A stretch of 64,000 nt of DNA from Clostridiales bacterium DTU083 (GTDB taxonomy: Bacteria > Bacillota > Clostridia > Caldicoprobacterales > DTU083), in contig LFTC01000066.1 in NCBI GenBank assembly GCA_001512915.1, forward strand, positions 37,528 to 101,527. The letters are read 5' to 3'. Positions 8,539 to 17,990 of this stretch are shown here, piece by piece (positions within the stretch are counted from its first letter, which is position 1; each line of letters opens with the position of its first letter). A program made the position numbers and the translations under genes. The notes under the pieces are model-generated. The model did not search any database. It saw nothing but the letters and a program-made list of their open reading frames with translations, and had not been told where the DNA came from.

Positions 8539-9495
8539 GTGCTAAAATTTATATTTATGGGTACCCCCGAGTTCGCACTTCCTGCCCTGGAATCTGTTAA
8601 GAGCAGCGGACACAAACTTTTGGCAGTAGTAACACAGCCAGACAGGCCAAAAGGCCGCGGGCATCAGCTTGCCCCGCCTCCTGTTAAAGTTTGGGCAGAT
8701 AACAATCAGGTTCCGGTATTACAACCAGATAAAATAAAAGGAAACAAAGAATTTATTAAACATGTAAGCAACCTGGATCCTGATTTGATAATTACTTGTG
8801 CTTATGGACAGATATTGCCCAGCGAACTTCTGAACATCCCCTCTTTAGGATGCATTAATATACACGCTTCACTGCTTCCTGAATATAGGGGAGCTTCGCC
8901 AATCCAGCAGGCTTTGATTGATGGAAAGGAAAAGACAGGTATTACTATTTTTTATATGGATGAAGGAATGGATACAGGCGATATAATAATACAGAAAGAA
9001 TTAGAAATACATCCTGATGAAAATGCGGGAGAGTTGCATGATCGTTTGTCTGAACTTGGCGGGAAGCTGCTTACTGATGTAATAAAAATGTTTGAAAAAG
9101 GAAAGCCAGAAGGCATACCACAGGATGACGATAAGGCAACCTATTGCGGCAAAATCGATAAATCCATGGGTGAGATTTCATGGGATCAACCGGCATATGT
9201 TATTCGTAATTTGATCAGAGGTTTGACACCTTGGCCGGGTGCATATACCTTTATAAACCAGGGTAAACGCTTAAAAATATGGAAAGCAATTGTGGAGACA
9301 GAGGATTCATCTAATCAAAGGCATACACCGGGAACTGTCATTAAGGCAGATCAAAGCTATGGATTACAGGTAGCTTGCGGCCAAGGTATTATTCGGATAG
9401 TTGAGTTGCAGGAACAAGGCGGAAGGCGTATGTCGGATGTTGATTATTTAAGGGGCAATCTCATAAAAACAGGTACAAAATTTGGCAGAGCATAA
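8539..9495 (+). CDS. fmt: Methionyl-tRNA formyltransferase
   Basis: 318 aa, full length. It formylates Met-tRNA(fMet) using 10-formyl-tetrahydrofolate. The start MGTPEFALPALE, the HASLLPEYRGASPIQ block (His at about 109) and MDEGMDTGDI are diagnostic; the C-terminal part (about 205-318) is the tRNA-binding beta domain. The GTG start follows TTGGAGGT. It lies between def and rsmB in the usual order. Confidence 0.96.
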   Translation: MLKFIFMGTPEFALPALESVKSSGHKLLAVVTQPDRPKGRGHQLAPPPVKVWADNNQVPVLQPDKIKGNKEFIKHVSNLDPDLIITCAYGQILPSELLNIPSLGCINIHASLLPEYRGASPIQQALIDGKEKTGITIFYMDEGMDTGDIIIQKELEIHPDENAGELHDRLSELGGKLLTDVIKMFEKGKPEGIPQDDDKATYCGKIDKSMGEISWDQPAYVIRNLIRGLTPWPGAYTFINQGKRLKIWKAIVETEDSSNQRHTPGTVIKADQSYGLQVACGQGIIRIVELQEQGGRRMSDVDYLRGNLIKTGTKFGRA

Positions 9496-9514
9496 TATAA
9501 GCAGGTTTTAAGAG

Positions 9515-10882
9515 ATGAGGAAAAATAAGGATAACAGAAATGGCGGTCTGCAAGTGAGACTTGCAGCTTTGCAAGTGCTGAAAGAAGTAAATAGAGACGG
9601 TAAATATATCCATATCAGCCTAAAGGAAAATCTGCGAAAATGGAGGTTTGAGCGTCTGGATGCCGCCTTTGTTACTCAATTGGTTTATGGAACTTTAGAA
9701 AAACAGATTTCTATAGATTATTATTTAAGCAAACTGTCAAACCCGAAACGTGTCAATCCATGGATTGAAAACATTATGCGAATGGGGGCTTATCAGATAC
9801 TTTACATGGATAAAGTCCCTGATTTTGCTGCCTGCAATGAGGCTGTGGAGCTTTGTAAAGCAAAGGGATTAGCTGGACTTAAAGGATTTGTTAATGGAAC
9901 TTTGCGTAATCTTTCTAGGAATAAGGAGAAGCTGTTGAAACCTGATCCGAACTTATCAGATGCTGAAAACCTTTCTATTTTATACAGCTTTCCGCTATGG
10001 TTAGTTGAACAATGGATTGAAGATTACGGTCTTGCTGCTGCAGAGGAAATCCTAAAACCATTGGATACGGACAACTATACTACTATTAGAGTAAATACAT
10101 TAAAAACCTCCAAAAAAGATTTGAAAGCAAAACTGGAGAGCTGCGGTATTGAGGTGTTTGATGGACTATACTTGGATGAAGCCTTGCGCTTCGCAAGCGG
10201 AGGAGATATAGAGGAAAACCCGTTTTATCAGGAAGGTAACTTTATCGTACAGGCTGAGAGTTCCATGCTGGTTTCTCGCATAGTGGATCCTAAACCTGGA
10301 GAGATTATTTTAGACGCTTGCAGCTCACCTGGCGGAAAAACAACACACATGGCAGAATTGATGAATGGAAAAGGCAAAATAATTGCATGGGACATTCATC
10401 CTCACCGGGTAGAGCTGGTAAGAAGAAATAGCGGACGAATGAATGTGGATATTGTAGAACCTTTATTATTTGATGCAACTGTTCCAGCTGCTGAATGGAG
10501 GAACATATTTGACAGAGTGCTGATTGATGCTCCTTGTTCAGGATTGGGCATAGTTCATAAAAAACCTGACATAAAATTAAATATTTCAAAAAAAGCATTG
10601 AAGCAATTGCCCGATCTGCAGTATAGAATTCTGGATGCATGCAGCAAGTATGTTAAGCCCGGTGGAGTGCTGGTTTATAGTACCTGTACTATAAATTTAT
10701 CAGAGAATGAAGCAATAATTGACAAATTTCTGAAAAACAATAATGAATATTATTTGGATAATATTCTGCCTTTAACGCCTGAAAAGCTGCATTCCGCAGT
10801 AGAAAACGGGTTTATTAAACTGATTCCATCGCGTTATGGTATCGATGGCTTTTTTATTGCTAGGTTGAGGAGGAAAAACTGA
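9515..10882 (+). CDS. rsmB: 16S rRNA (cytosine-967-C5)-methyltransferase
   Basis: 455 aa. An N-terminal NusB-like RNA-binding domain (about 1-150, RLAALQVLKEV) is joined to a Rossmann methyltransferase domain. The SAM site is DACSSPGGKTTHMAE. Two catalytic cysteines of the RsmB/RsmF type are visible: DAPCSGLG at about 340 and YSTCTI at about 389. The ATG follows TTTTAAGAG, a weak site. One base separates its stop from the rlmN start, so the two are probably translated together. Confidence 0.95.
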   Translation: MRKNKDNRNGGLQVRLAALQVLKEVNRDGKYIHISLKENLRKWRFERLDAAFVTQLVYGTLEKQISIDYYLSKLSNPKRVNPWIENIMRMGAYQILYMDKVPDFAACNEAVELCKAKGLAGLKGFVNGTLRNLSRNKEKLLKPDPNLSDAENLSILYSFPLWLVEQWIEDYGLAAAEEILKPLDTDNYTTIRVNTLKTSKKDLKAKLESCGIEVFDGLYLDEALRFASGGDIEENPFYQEGNFIVQAESSMLVSRIVDPKPGEIILDACSSPGGKTTHMAELMNGKGKIIAWDIHPHRVELVRRNSGRMNVDIVEPLLFDATVPAAEWRNIFDRVLIDAPCSGLGIVHKKPDIKLNISKKALKQLPDLQYRILDACSKYVKPGGVLVYSTCTINLSENEAIIDKFLKNNNEYYLDNILPLTPEKLHSAVENGFIKLIPSRYGIDGFFIARLRRKN

Positions 10883-10883
10883 T

Positions 10884-11978
10884 TTGTCAAATCCATCAGA
10901 TAAAACTGAGACCAGAATGAATAAACAGCCAGAGAAAAGAAGAGCAGATTTACTTAATATGAGCCTGGAAGAAATAAAGTCGGATTTGGTTTCTTTGGGA
11001 GAGGAACATTACAGGGGAGATCAGATCTATCAGTGGGTATACAGAGATGTTGCTTTTGACGAAATGACAAACCTATCTAAGTCATTAAGGCAAAAGTTGG
11101 CACAAAATTATATTATTGGAACCTTAAAACAGTTGAAGCGTTTGATATCAGCAGATGAGCATACTATAAAGTATTTGTATTTGCTGTCTGATAATAATAT
11201 AATAGAATGTGTTGTTATGAAATATCGTCATGGCAACACTATATGTCTGTCTACCCAAGTGGGCTGTGCAATGGGTTGTAGTTTTTGCGCATCTGCCACT
11301 GGGGGACTTATTCGACAGTTGAATGCCGGGGAAATGATGGCACAAGTTTTGGAGTCAAACAGGGATTTGGCTAAACTTGGTTGGAATCCTGTGAGCAATG
11401 TAGTTCTTATGGGCAGCGGTGAACCTTTGGATAACTATGAAAATACAATGAAGTTTATACATCAAATTCATCATCCTAAAGGATATAATATGAGCTATAG
11501 AAACATTACCCTGTCCACTTGCGGTTTGGTGCCAAAAATGCGTGCGCTGGCCGATGAAGGACTTAACATTAATCTGGCGGTTTCCCTTCATGCTTCCAAT
11601 GATAATGTCAGGAAAAAGATTATGAAAGTTGCCAATGTATACTCAATTGAAGAGATTATAGATGCCAGCAGATACTTTTATGCTAAAACAGGCAGAAGAA
11701 TAACCTTTGAATATGTGATGATAGATGGTGTAAATGACAGGCCTGAGCTTGCGGCTGAGCTTTCCCAATTATTATATGGCTTTCCAAACCATGTTAATTT
11801 AATTCCTTTAAATGAGAATAAACAAAATAAGAAAAAAAGAAGCAATAATACTGCTATTAGAGAATTTATGTCTGTATTAAGATCTTATGGCATCAATGTG
11901 ACAATAAGACGTGAAATGGGATCAGATATTCAAGGCGCCTGCGGGCAATTAAAGGCTGATTTTATGGAGAAACTATAA
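10884..11978 (+). CDS. rlmN: Dual-specificity 23S rRNA/tRNA adenine C2-methyltransferase RlmN
   Basis: 364 aa radical-SAM enzyme that methylates A2503 of 23S rRNA and A37 of some tRNAs. The CxxxCxxC cluster motif is C128-C132-C135 (CAMGCSFC); the catalytic cysteine is C353 in GACGQL; the GSGEPLDN block is present. The TTG start follows GAGGAGGAAAAAC inside the end of rsmB. The first 20 residues before ADLLNMSLEE are extra and unconserved, so a later start is possible but none has a better ribosome site. Confidence 0.95.
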   Translation: MSNPSDKTETRMNKQPEKRRADLLNMSLEEIKSDLVSLGEEHYRGDQIYQWVYRDVAFDEMTNLSKSLRQKLAQNYIIGTLKQLKRLISADEHTIKYLYLLSDNNIIECVVMKYRHGNTICLSTQVGCAMGCSFCASATGGLIRQLNAGEMMAQVLESNRDLAKLGWNPVSNVVLMGSGEPLDNYENTMKFIHQIHHPKGYNMSYRNITLSTCGLVPKMRALADEGLNINLAVSLHASNDNVRKKIMKVANVYSIEEIIDASRYFYAKTGRRITFEYVMIDGVNDRPELAAELSQLLYGFPNHVNLIPLNENKQNKKKRSNNTAIREFMSVLRSYGINVTIRREMGSDIQGACGQLKADFMEKL

Positions 11979-11990
11979 AAGGGGGTACCC

Positions 11991-12758
11991 ATGGAATACG
12001 GAGCATTCAGCCATAAAGGATTGCAAAGAAAATCTAATGAAGATTATTATTATATACCCGAAAATGAAGATAAACCTGCCATTATGATGGTTGCTGACGG
12101 TATGGGCGGCCATAATGCCGGAGAACGTGCAAGCAGGCTTGCAGTAGAGTATGTTGTTGCTTACTTTGAGAAAAACAAAGATAATTTAAAATATACAGAA
12201 GAATTAATTCAGGCAATACAGGATTCCATTGAACAAGCCAATGAACATGTTCTGGATTTGTCCCGTACAGAAGAGCGTTTTTCCGGCATGGGAACTACAT
12301 TAACATTGGTGGTGTTCGATGAAGACCGCTTCCATGTCGCTCATATAGGAGACAGCAGATGTTATTTAATTCGTAATGGAATTGTCCGCCAAATAACCAG
12401 AGATCACTCCTTAGTACAAGAGCTTTTGGATCATGGCAGCATAACGAAACATGAGATGAACATCCATCCAAAAAGAAATGTTATAACCAGGGCTTTGGGT
12501 ACGGAAGATAAGCTTCGTATTGATTGCTTTGAAGAAATCCTTCAATCAGGCGATATTATTCTTCTATGTACAGATGGATTAATAAATTATGTTGATCTGG
12601 AAAAAGTTGCGGCTGACCTGCCCCAGAATATTTCCATGGTACAATTGGCAGAAATGTTAGGTAAAGAGGCTTTAGCAGCCGGGGGCTCTGATGACATTAC
12701 AATTACTGCCGCCAGATATACCGGCATGGAAAAGAGGGGTGAAAACCATGCTAGGTAG
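11991..12758 (+). CDS. prpC: PP2C-type serine/threonine protein phosphatase (Stp/PrpC)
   Basis: 255 aa. A manganese/magnesium-dependent phosphatase that reverses phosphorylation by the adjacent kinase. Motifs include RKSNEDYYY, VADGMGGHNAGE, GMGTTLTLVV, HIGDSRCYLIR, TRDHSLVQEL, LLCTDGLINY and GGSDDITI, with the metal-binding aspartates intact. The ATG follows AAAAGGGGGTACCC. Its stop overlaps the start of prkC by 11 bases, consistent with coupled translation of the antagonist pair. Confidence 0.95.
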   Translation: MEYGAFSHKGLQRKSNEDYYYIPENEDKPAIMMVADGMGGHNAGERASRLAVEYVVAYFEKNKDNLKYTEELIQAIQDSIEQANEHVLDLSRTEERFSGMGTTLTLVVFDEDRFHVAHIGDSRCYLIRNGIVRQITRDHSLVQELLDHGSITKHEMNIHPKRNVITRALGTEDKLRIDCFEEILQSGDIILLCTDGLINYVDLEKVAADLPQNISMVQLAEMLGKEALAAGGSDDITITAARYTGMEKRGENHAR

Positions 12759-14691
12759 GATTCTGGGGGGACGCTATGAACTAATTGAGAAAACCGGTGG
12801 AGGCGGCATGGCTGTTGTATATAAAGCAAAATGCCATTTGCTTAACCGTTATGTTGCTGTAAAAATTTTACGGCCTGATTTGGTGGAAAATGAAGAGTTT
12901 GTAACTCGTTTTAAAAGAGAATCACAGGCAGCTGCAAGCCTTTCGCATCCCAATATTGTAAACATGTATGACGTTGGTCAGGAAGATGATATCCATTATA
13001 TAGTAATGGAATATGTAGATGGAATGACATTAAAAGAATATATCAGAAAAGAAGGAAGGCTGTCCTGCGAAGAAGCTGTACGCATTGCGTGCCAAGTTTG
13101 CTCTGCCTTGCATCATGCCCATGAAAACAACATAGTTCATCGTGATATAAAGCCGCAAAATATACTTATCAGCAGAGATGGTACTGCGAAGGTGGCAGAT
13201 TTTGGCATTGCCAGAGCTGTAACATCTGCTACGGTTACCATGGCCGGTGCTAACGTAATTGGCTCTGTTCATTATTTTTCTCCGGAACAGGCTAAAGGGA
13301 GTTATGTAGACAAGAAATCTGATATTTATTCTCTAGGCATTGTATTATATGAGATGGTAACCGGTGTAGTGCCATTTGAAGGTGACAGTGCAATATCAGT
13401 AGCCTTAAAACATATACAGGAGCAGGTTACACCTCCTGGGGAATTAAATCCGGATATACCAAAAAGCATCCAGTATATTATTGAACGTGCGCTGGAGAAA
13501 AGACTAGAAGACCGATATAATGATGCAGCAGAAATGCTTAGTGATTTAAAAAGAGCATTAAAAGAGCCTGACGGTTCTTATGTTAAGCGTATAACCAGCG
13601 ATAGTCAGGCTACCCGTGTAATTCCTCGAATTGAATATGAGAGACATATTAAAGATCATCAGGTTACAGAATTAAATGACATCGATGTAAAGAATACAAC
13701 GGAAAACGAGGGAGAAACGCGTGTCAGACGCCGGGGATGGATGCTGACAACACTTTCTGTTATTGCTGCAGCCGCAGTATTGTTTGTTCTTTTTATGGTT
13801 GTTAGGACAATTTATAATCAAAATTTTGCAATCCGAAATACAGAGGTTCCCAGCATTGTTGGATATGATGAGTCAACTGCAAGGGAGATTCTGAAGGAAC
13901 GAGGTCTGCAGTTAACCATAGAGGAATGGCAGTATGATGAGAGTGTGCCCGAAGGCAGAATTATTTCTCAGAATCCCCAAGAGGGTACAAATGTAAAAAC
14001 TAACAGCAAAGTATACGTAGTCATGAGCAGCGGTGTGAAAATGATTACAGTGCCGGATGTTATCAATCTATCCCAGCGAAATGCTGAGATTGAGTTGGAA
14101 AACATAGGCTTAAAGGTAGGCCCAATTGAATATATAAACAGCGACATAGCAAGTGGATATGTAGTTAAACAGGAACCAAGTGCGTTTCAGGATGTTCCTG
14201 AGGGAACTGAAATACGCTTGTATGTCAGTAAAGGGCCAGAGGATACTTCCGTAATGGTCGGCAAATACACAGGAATTACCGAAGACCTGGCTGTTGAAAT
14301 GATTAAGAGCAGCAATTTGGAAGTTGGAAATGTATATCGCGAATATAACAGTGAATATAACGAAGGCATTGTTTTCAGGCAGTCACCGCATGAAGGGGCT
14401 AATGTAGAACATGGAAGAAAGATTGATATATGGGTGAGTCTGGGTGAACAACAAAGTAATAAGAAAAAGATAACAATTACTTTGGATGGAACGGATAGAA
14501 ATGTAAGGGTCCAGATAATACGAACTTCAGATGATAGAATCATATATGACAAAGAACACAATCCCAAGGAAGGGGAGATAGAGATCGTAATAGAGGATAC
14601 AGGCGTGCAGAATTATGCAGTTTGGATTGATAATGAGTATTTTATGACAAAAACATTGGATTTTACAAAACATGAAAGGAGAGACGAATGA
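12748..14691 (+). CDS. prkC: Membrane Ser/Thr protein kinase with PASTA domains, PrkC
   Basis: 647 aa. The cytoplasmic kinase domain (1 to about 270) has GGGGMAVVY, the ATP-binding lysine K39, HRDIKPQN at 131 and DFG at about 151. A single membrane span lies at about 331-352. Outside are three PASTA repeats (about 365-430, 431-498, 499-570), which bind muropeptides in this family, then an 80-residue beta-rich tail (571-647). In Bacillus this kinase links peptidoglycan fragments to spore germination and wall control. The ATG at 12748 behind AGAGGGGTG gives the standard LGRILGGRYEL start; the same frame is open upstream to 12691 but that is inside prpC. Confidence 0.96.
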   Translation: MLGRILGGRYELIEKTGGGGMAVVYKAKCHLLNRYVAVKILRPDLVENEEFVTRFKRESQAAASLSHPNIVNMYDVGQEDDIHYIVMEYVDGMTLKEYIRKEGRLSCEEAVRIACQVCSALHHAHENNIVHRDIKPQNILISRDGTAKVADFGIARAVTSATVTMAGANVIGSVHYFSPEQAKGSYVDKKSDIYSLGIVLYEMVTGVVPFEGDSAISVALKHIQEQVTPPGELNPDIPKSIQYIIERALEKRLEDRYNDAAEMLSDLKRALKEPDGSYVKRITSDSQATRVIPRIEYERHIKDHQVTELNDIDVKNTTENEGETRVRRRGWMLTTLSVIAAAAVLFVLFMVVRTIYNQNFAIRNTEVPSIVGYDESTAREILKERGLQLTIEEWQYDESVPEGRIISQNPQEGTNVKTNSKVYVVMSSGVKMITVPDVINLSQRNAEIELENIGLKVGPIEYINSDIASGYVVKQEPSAFQDVPEGTEIRLYVSKGPEDTSVMVGKYTGITEDLAVEMIKSSNLEVGNVYREYNSEYNEGIVFRQSPHEGANVEHGRKIDIWVSLGEQQSNKKKITITLDGTDRNVRVQIIRTSDDRIIYDKEHNPKEGEIEIVIEDTGVQNYAVWIDNEYFMTKTLDFTKHERRDE

Positions 14692-15569
14692 AGGAAGGAG
14701 TTATAATAAAAGGAATTGGCGGCTTTTACGATGTCCTGGCATCAGATAATCAGGTATATCGGTGCAGACCCAGGGGAATATTCCGTAAGCTGGGAATCAC
14801 GCCAATGGTGGGAGACAGAGTTCGTATAACTCCGCAAAGTTCAGAACATGAAGGTGCATTGGAAGAAATTTTGCCAAGAAAAAACACCTTAATTCGTCCT
14901 CCTGTGGCAAACATAGATAATTTAGCGGTTGTCGTGGCTGCAGAACAGCCATCCCCGGATTTTTATATGGTGGATAAGTTAATTATAACTGCAGAACGAA
15001 TGGGAATATCTGTAATACTGCTAATAAACAAAATAGACTTGGCCAAGACCGATGTTTTAAAGAAGATGAAATCCCAGTACTCCGGATCAGGCTATCCAAT
15101 ATTTTGCGTTTCCGGCAAATTTGGCCAAGGGATAGAAGAGTTGAGCAAGGCGATGAAGGGGATTACTACTTTAGCCGGCCAGTCAGGAGTAGGAAAATCT
15201 ACCATTATCAATAGATTAAATCCTGGAAAAAAACTGGAAACAGGAAAAATAAGTGCGAAGATTAAACGCGGCAGACATACAACCCGCCATGTTGAACTGT
15301 TAATTTTACCTCATGGCGGAATGGTTGTTGATACACCCGGATTTAGCCAATTAGAATTAAAGGATGTTGATCCAATTGAATTGCAAAATAGTTATCCGGA
15401 ATTTGACAGGTACAGACATGAGTGCTATTTTAATGGTTGTCTCCATGTCAGCGAACCAAACTGCCGAGTAAAACAGGCCGTTGAAGAAGGAAATGTATCA
15501 AAGGAAAGATATGATCGTTATATTCACATTATGGAAGAAATAAAAGAGAATAGGAGGAATTTATGGTGA
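14688..15569 (+). CDS. rsgA: Ribosome small subunit-dependent GTPase RsgA
   Basis: 293 aa circularly permuted GTPase for late 30S maturation. An N-terminal OB fold is followed by motifs in permuted order: NKID at about 114, GQSGVGKST at about 164, and DTPG at about 215. A C-terminal zinc site carries CYFNGCLH...C (from about 246). The ATG overlaps the prkC stop (ATGA). prpC-prkC-rsgA-rpe-thiN is the standard Firmicutes order. Confidence 0.96.
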   Translation: MKEGVIIKGIGGFYDVLASDNQVYRCRPRGIFRKLGITPMVGDRVRITPQSSEHEGALEEILPRKNTLIRPPVANIDNLAVVVAAEQPSPDFYMVDKLIITAERMGISVILLINKIDLAKTDVLKKMKSQYSGSGYPIFCVSGKFGQGIEELSKAMKGITTLAGQSGVGKSTIINRLNPGKKLETGKISAKIKRGRHTTRHVELLILPHGGMVVDTPGFSQLELKDVDPIELQNSYPEFDRYRHECYFNGCLHVSEPNCRVKQAVEEGNVSKERYDRYIHIMEEIKENRRNLW

Positions 15570-16222
15570 TACAGATAGCACCGTCCATTTTATCAGCAGA
15601 TTTTGCAAGATTGGGAGAAGAAATCGTTCTTATGGAAAAAGGAGGAGCGGACTGGATCCATATTGATGTGATGGATGCTCATTTTGTACCTAATCTTACC
15701 TTTGGCCCTCCTGTTATAAAAGCCATTCGCCCTGTAACAAAGGTACCATTTGATGTACACCTGATGATGGATAACCCTATGGATTACATAGATGATTTTA
15801 TTGATGCTGGTGCAGACAGCATTACAGTTCATGCAGAAGTTTTATCTCATCTTCATCGTTCTGTAACTTACATTAAACAAAAAGGTATAAAAGCTGCCGT
15901 ATCATTAAATCCTTCCACTCCATTAAATATACTGGAGTATATTCTCGAGGATTTGGATATGGTGCTCCTAATGACTGTTAATCCAGGTTTTGGGGGGCAA
16001 AGCTTCATTCCCTCAATGATTAAGAAAATCAGGCTGCTTAAAAAGATGGTTGATGAAAGACAGTGCAAAACGATTATACAGGTAGATGGAGGAATTTCAC
16101 TTAAGAATATTCGGGAAGTTGCTGAGGCAGGAGCTAATTGCTTTGTTGCAGGATCTTCCATATTCTCAGCTCCTGATCCGGCTGCTATGATTTCTCAAAT
16201 GAGGGAAGCTGCGATGCTATGA
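15563..16222 (+). CDS. rpe: Ribulose-phosphate 3-epimerase
   Basis: 219 aa TIM-barrel enzyme interconverting ribulose 5-phosphate and xylulose 5-phosphate in the pentose phosphate pathway. [40 protein letters not shown] and QVDGGI carry the metal and catalytic residues. The ATG follows GGAGGAATTT and overlaps rsgA by seven bases. Confidence 0.96.
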   Translation: MVIQIAPSILSADFARLGEEIVLMEKGGADWIHIDVMDAHFVPNLTFGPPVIKAIRPVTKVPFDVHLMMDNPMDYIDDFIDAGADSITVHAEVLSHLHRSVTYIKQKGIKAAVSLNPSTPLNILEYILEDLDMVLLMTVNPGFGGQSFIPSMIKKIRLLKKMVDERQCKTIIQVDGGISLKNIREVAEAGANCFVAGSSIFSAPDPAAMISQMREAAML

Positions 16223-16854
16223 TAGCCGCTATTATATCCAATGGAGAGCTTGGAGATGTAAGAAAAATAAAAAAAGGGCTGCCGGAGTTTGATTTTGTTG
16301 TATGTTGTGATGGTGCTTTAAGGCATTTGGAGAAATTAGGTCTTTTGCCTGATATTATCGTGGGTGATTTTGATTCTGCTGATCCAGTCCTACTGGAAAC
16401 CTATAGAAGAAAAGGAATTGGAATAAGAACCTATCCTGTTGATAAGGATGAGACAGACACTGAACTGGCAGCACAGGCTGTCATCAAAGCCGGAGCAGAC
16501 AGAGTATTTATTTTGGGCGGGCTGGGCAGTCGCTGGGATCATTCATATGCAAATGTAATGATACTTGTTAAACTGGTAAAATCAGGAATTGATGCTATGA
16601 TTCTGCACAGCCATAATCGAATAATAGTCTCCAATAAAACTCTTTCTTTGTACGGCACGCCTGGCCAATATGTCTCTCTTCTGCCTTTGGGTGAGAATGT
16701 ATTCATACATGAAACAAAAGGATTGAAATATCAGATAAAGAATAAAGGATTGCCTTTGGATACCCCTTATGGAATAAGTAATATCATGCTTGGGAATAAA
16801 GCTGAAGTTAAAATTGCTTCCGGATGGCTGATGGCAGTTATCGCAGAAGATTAA
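16219..16854 (+). CDS. thiN: Thiamine pyrophosphokinase
   Basis: 211 aa. It transfers pyrophosphate from ATP to thiamine. The N-terminal catalytic part has [18 protein letters not shown] and [22 protein letters not shown] follows, and the C-terminal beta domain completes the fold. The ATG overlaps the rpe stop. No TPP riboswitch is seen upstream, as expected for a gene inside this run. Confidence 0.94.
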   Translation: MIAAIISNGELGDVRKIKKGLPEFDFVVCCDGALRHLEKLGLLPDIIVGDFDSADPVLLETYRRKGIGIRTYPVDKDETDTELAAQAVIKAGADRVFILGGLGSRWDHSYANVMILVKLVKSGIDAMILHSHNRIIVSNKTLSLYGTPGQYVSLLPLGENVFIHETKGLKYQIKNKGLPLDTPYGISNIMLGNKAEVKIASGWLMAVIAED

Positions 16855-16936
16855 AATCTTTATCATCACTATTTCCTATCCGGCCGAATATAATAAATCA
16901 GATTAAGCATTTATAAACCGGCTGGAGGGGAGAAAT

Positions 16937-17137
16937 GTGTTTATATGGTACCGATTTAAGCCGGGCAAGCCTTCAAAACCTCGCAAACCAAAAAAAAAAT
17001 ATAATGTATTATCAATTATTTTAATAATTATGGGTATTCTTTTGGTTATGATTTATACCCCTCCTTGGGTATGGTTTTTTCTTCTGGGTCTGATATTGAT
17101 CATAATAGGCTTGCTTAGCTTTAATAAATGGAAATAA
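16937..17137 (+). CDS. Small membrane protein of unknown function in the spoVM position
   Basis: 66 aa with a GTG start behind a strong GGAGGGGAG site. A basic, proline/lysine-rich N terminus (KPGKPSKPRKPKKK, residues 8-21) precedes two hydrophobic segments (about 25-40 and 44-62) separated by a TPPW turn. Predicted topology is a two-span hairpin with its basic end in the cytoplasm. In Bacillus the site between thiN and rpmB holds spoVM, a 26-residue amphipathic peptide; this protein is not SpoVM by sequence. It ends before a two-way terminator shared with rpmB. Confidence 0.75.
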   Translation: MFIWYRFKPGKPSKPRKPKKKYNVLSIILIIMGILLVMIYTPPWVWFFLLGLILIIIGLLSFNKWK

Positions 17138-17149
17138 ACCCTATAAGTC

Positions 17150-17175
17150 AAAAAACGTGCAAAAGCACGTTTTTT
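17150..17175. terminator. Bidirectional terminator between the small membrane gene and rpmB
   Basis: AAAAAACGTGC, loop AAAA and GCACGTTTTTT give an 11-bp stem with A-run and T-run on either side, so it works for both converging genes. Confidence 0.88.
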
Positions 17176-17181
17176 ACCATA

Positions 17182-17370
17182 CTATATGGAGTTTACCTTT
17201 CCTGAACGGATACACTTGGTGCAGACATTCAAAGTTACGTGGGATCCGTTTACGACCGCTCTTACTTTTTTTAAGTTAGGAGTCCATGTACGATTTCCTC
17301 TTCTATGAGAGTGGCTGACAGTATTACCAAACAATTTTCCTTTATTACATATATCACAAACTTTTGCCAT
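17182..17370 (-). CDS. rpmB: 50S ribosomal protein L28, zinc-binding type
   Basis: 62 aa. The N terminus MAKVCDICNKGKLFGN with SHSHRR and TWTPNLKKV is typical of L28. Two CxxC pairs (CDIC and CTKC) mark the zinc-binding form. Strong AGGAGGTGTGAG site before the ATG at 17370. It is transcribed alone on the minus strand from its own promoter, an arrangement common in Clostridia. Confidence 0.96.
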   Translation of the reverse strand: MAKVCDICNKGKLFGNTVSHSHRRGNRTWTPNLKKVRAVVNGSHVTLNVCTKCIRSGKVNSI

Positions 17371-17420
17371 AACTCACACCTCCTTTGAATGAACAACGCT
17401 TACAAATAACGGCAACCTTT

Positions 17421-17449
17421 ATTCTATCATTTTCCCAGCCGTTTGGCAA
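17421..17449 (-). promoter_or_regulatory. Sigma-A promoter of rpmB
   Basis: On the minus strand TTGCCA, a 17-base spacer and TAGAAT, about 50 bases before the rpmB start. Confidence 0.6.
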
Positions 17450-17474
17450 GAAAAAGAAAAATAAGGATCTTATA

Positions 17475-17503
17475 TTGCATTATTAGCATTGATAGGATAA
17501 AAT
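17475..17503 (+). promoter_or_regulatory. Sigma-A promoter of the asp23-fakA pair
   Basis: TTGCAT, a 17-base spacer and TAAAAT, about 105 bases before the Asp23-family gene; back-to-back with the rpmB promoter. Confidence 0.5.
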
Positions 17504-17608
17504 AAAAGCTGAATTCTTCAGATAATGTAAATAAACACTGTATTGCTGATATTTTTTTTATATATAGAGAATTTTCCAAAGTAATAAAGCCGGTTAGGAG
17601 GTTAAACG

Positions 17609-17959
17609 ATGAGCACTGTTACAGTGAACGAATTGGGGGAAGTTCGCATATCTGACGAGGTGCTGGCAACTCTAGCAGGGATTTCAGCTATTGGTTGTTA
17701 TGGAATAGTTGGCATGGCCTCAAAAAGAGCTACTGATGGACTAATTGAACTTCTGGGTATGGAAAACTTGTCCAGAGGGGTTAAGGTTACTACTCATGGA
17801 AATGAAGTTACCATTGATTTGTTTATTATAGTTGAATATGGTATTTCCATAGCCGCAGTTGCACAGAACATCATTGATACAGTTAAATATAATGTAGAAA
17901 AGCTGACTGGCGTTACAGTTAATAAGGTAAATATTAAGGTCGAAGGCGTGAGAGTATAA
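17609..17959 (+). CDS. Asp23/Gls24 family envelope stress protein (YloU)
   Basis: 116 aa. The pattern VRISDEVLATLAGISAIGCYGIVGM, a beta-rich middle and VTVNKVNIKVEGV at the end define the family; members of this group are small cytoplasmic proteins linked to envelope stress. GGTTAGGAGG precedes the ATG. It lies 31 bases upstream of fakA, the standard pairing. Confidence 0.92.
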   Translation: MSTVTVNELGEVRISDEVLATLAGISAIGCYGIVGMASKRATDGLIELLGMENLSRGVKVTTHGNEVTIDLFIIVEYGISIAAVAQNIIDTVKYNVEKLTGVTVNKVNIKVEGVRV

Positions 17960-17990
17960 GCTTTGACCCGGCTGTAAGGAGGTACTCATA

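Noticed and set aside
16855-16936. Promoter or spoVM-like peptide upstream of the small membrane gene
   Set aside because: A TATAAT occurs at 16889 but no good -35 is at the right distance, and no short amphipathic frame resembling SpoVM is present.
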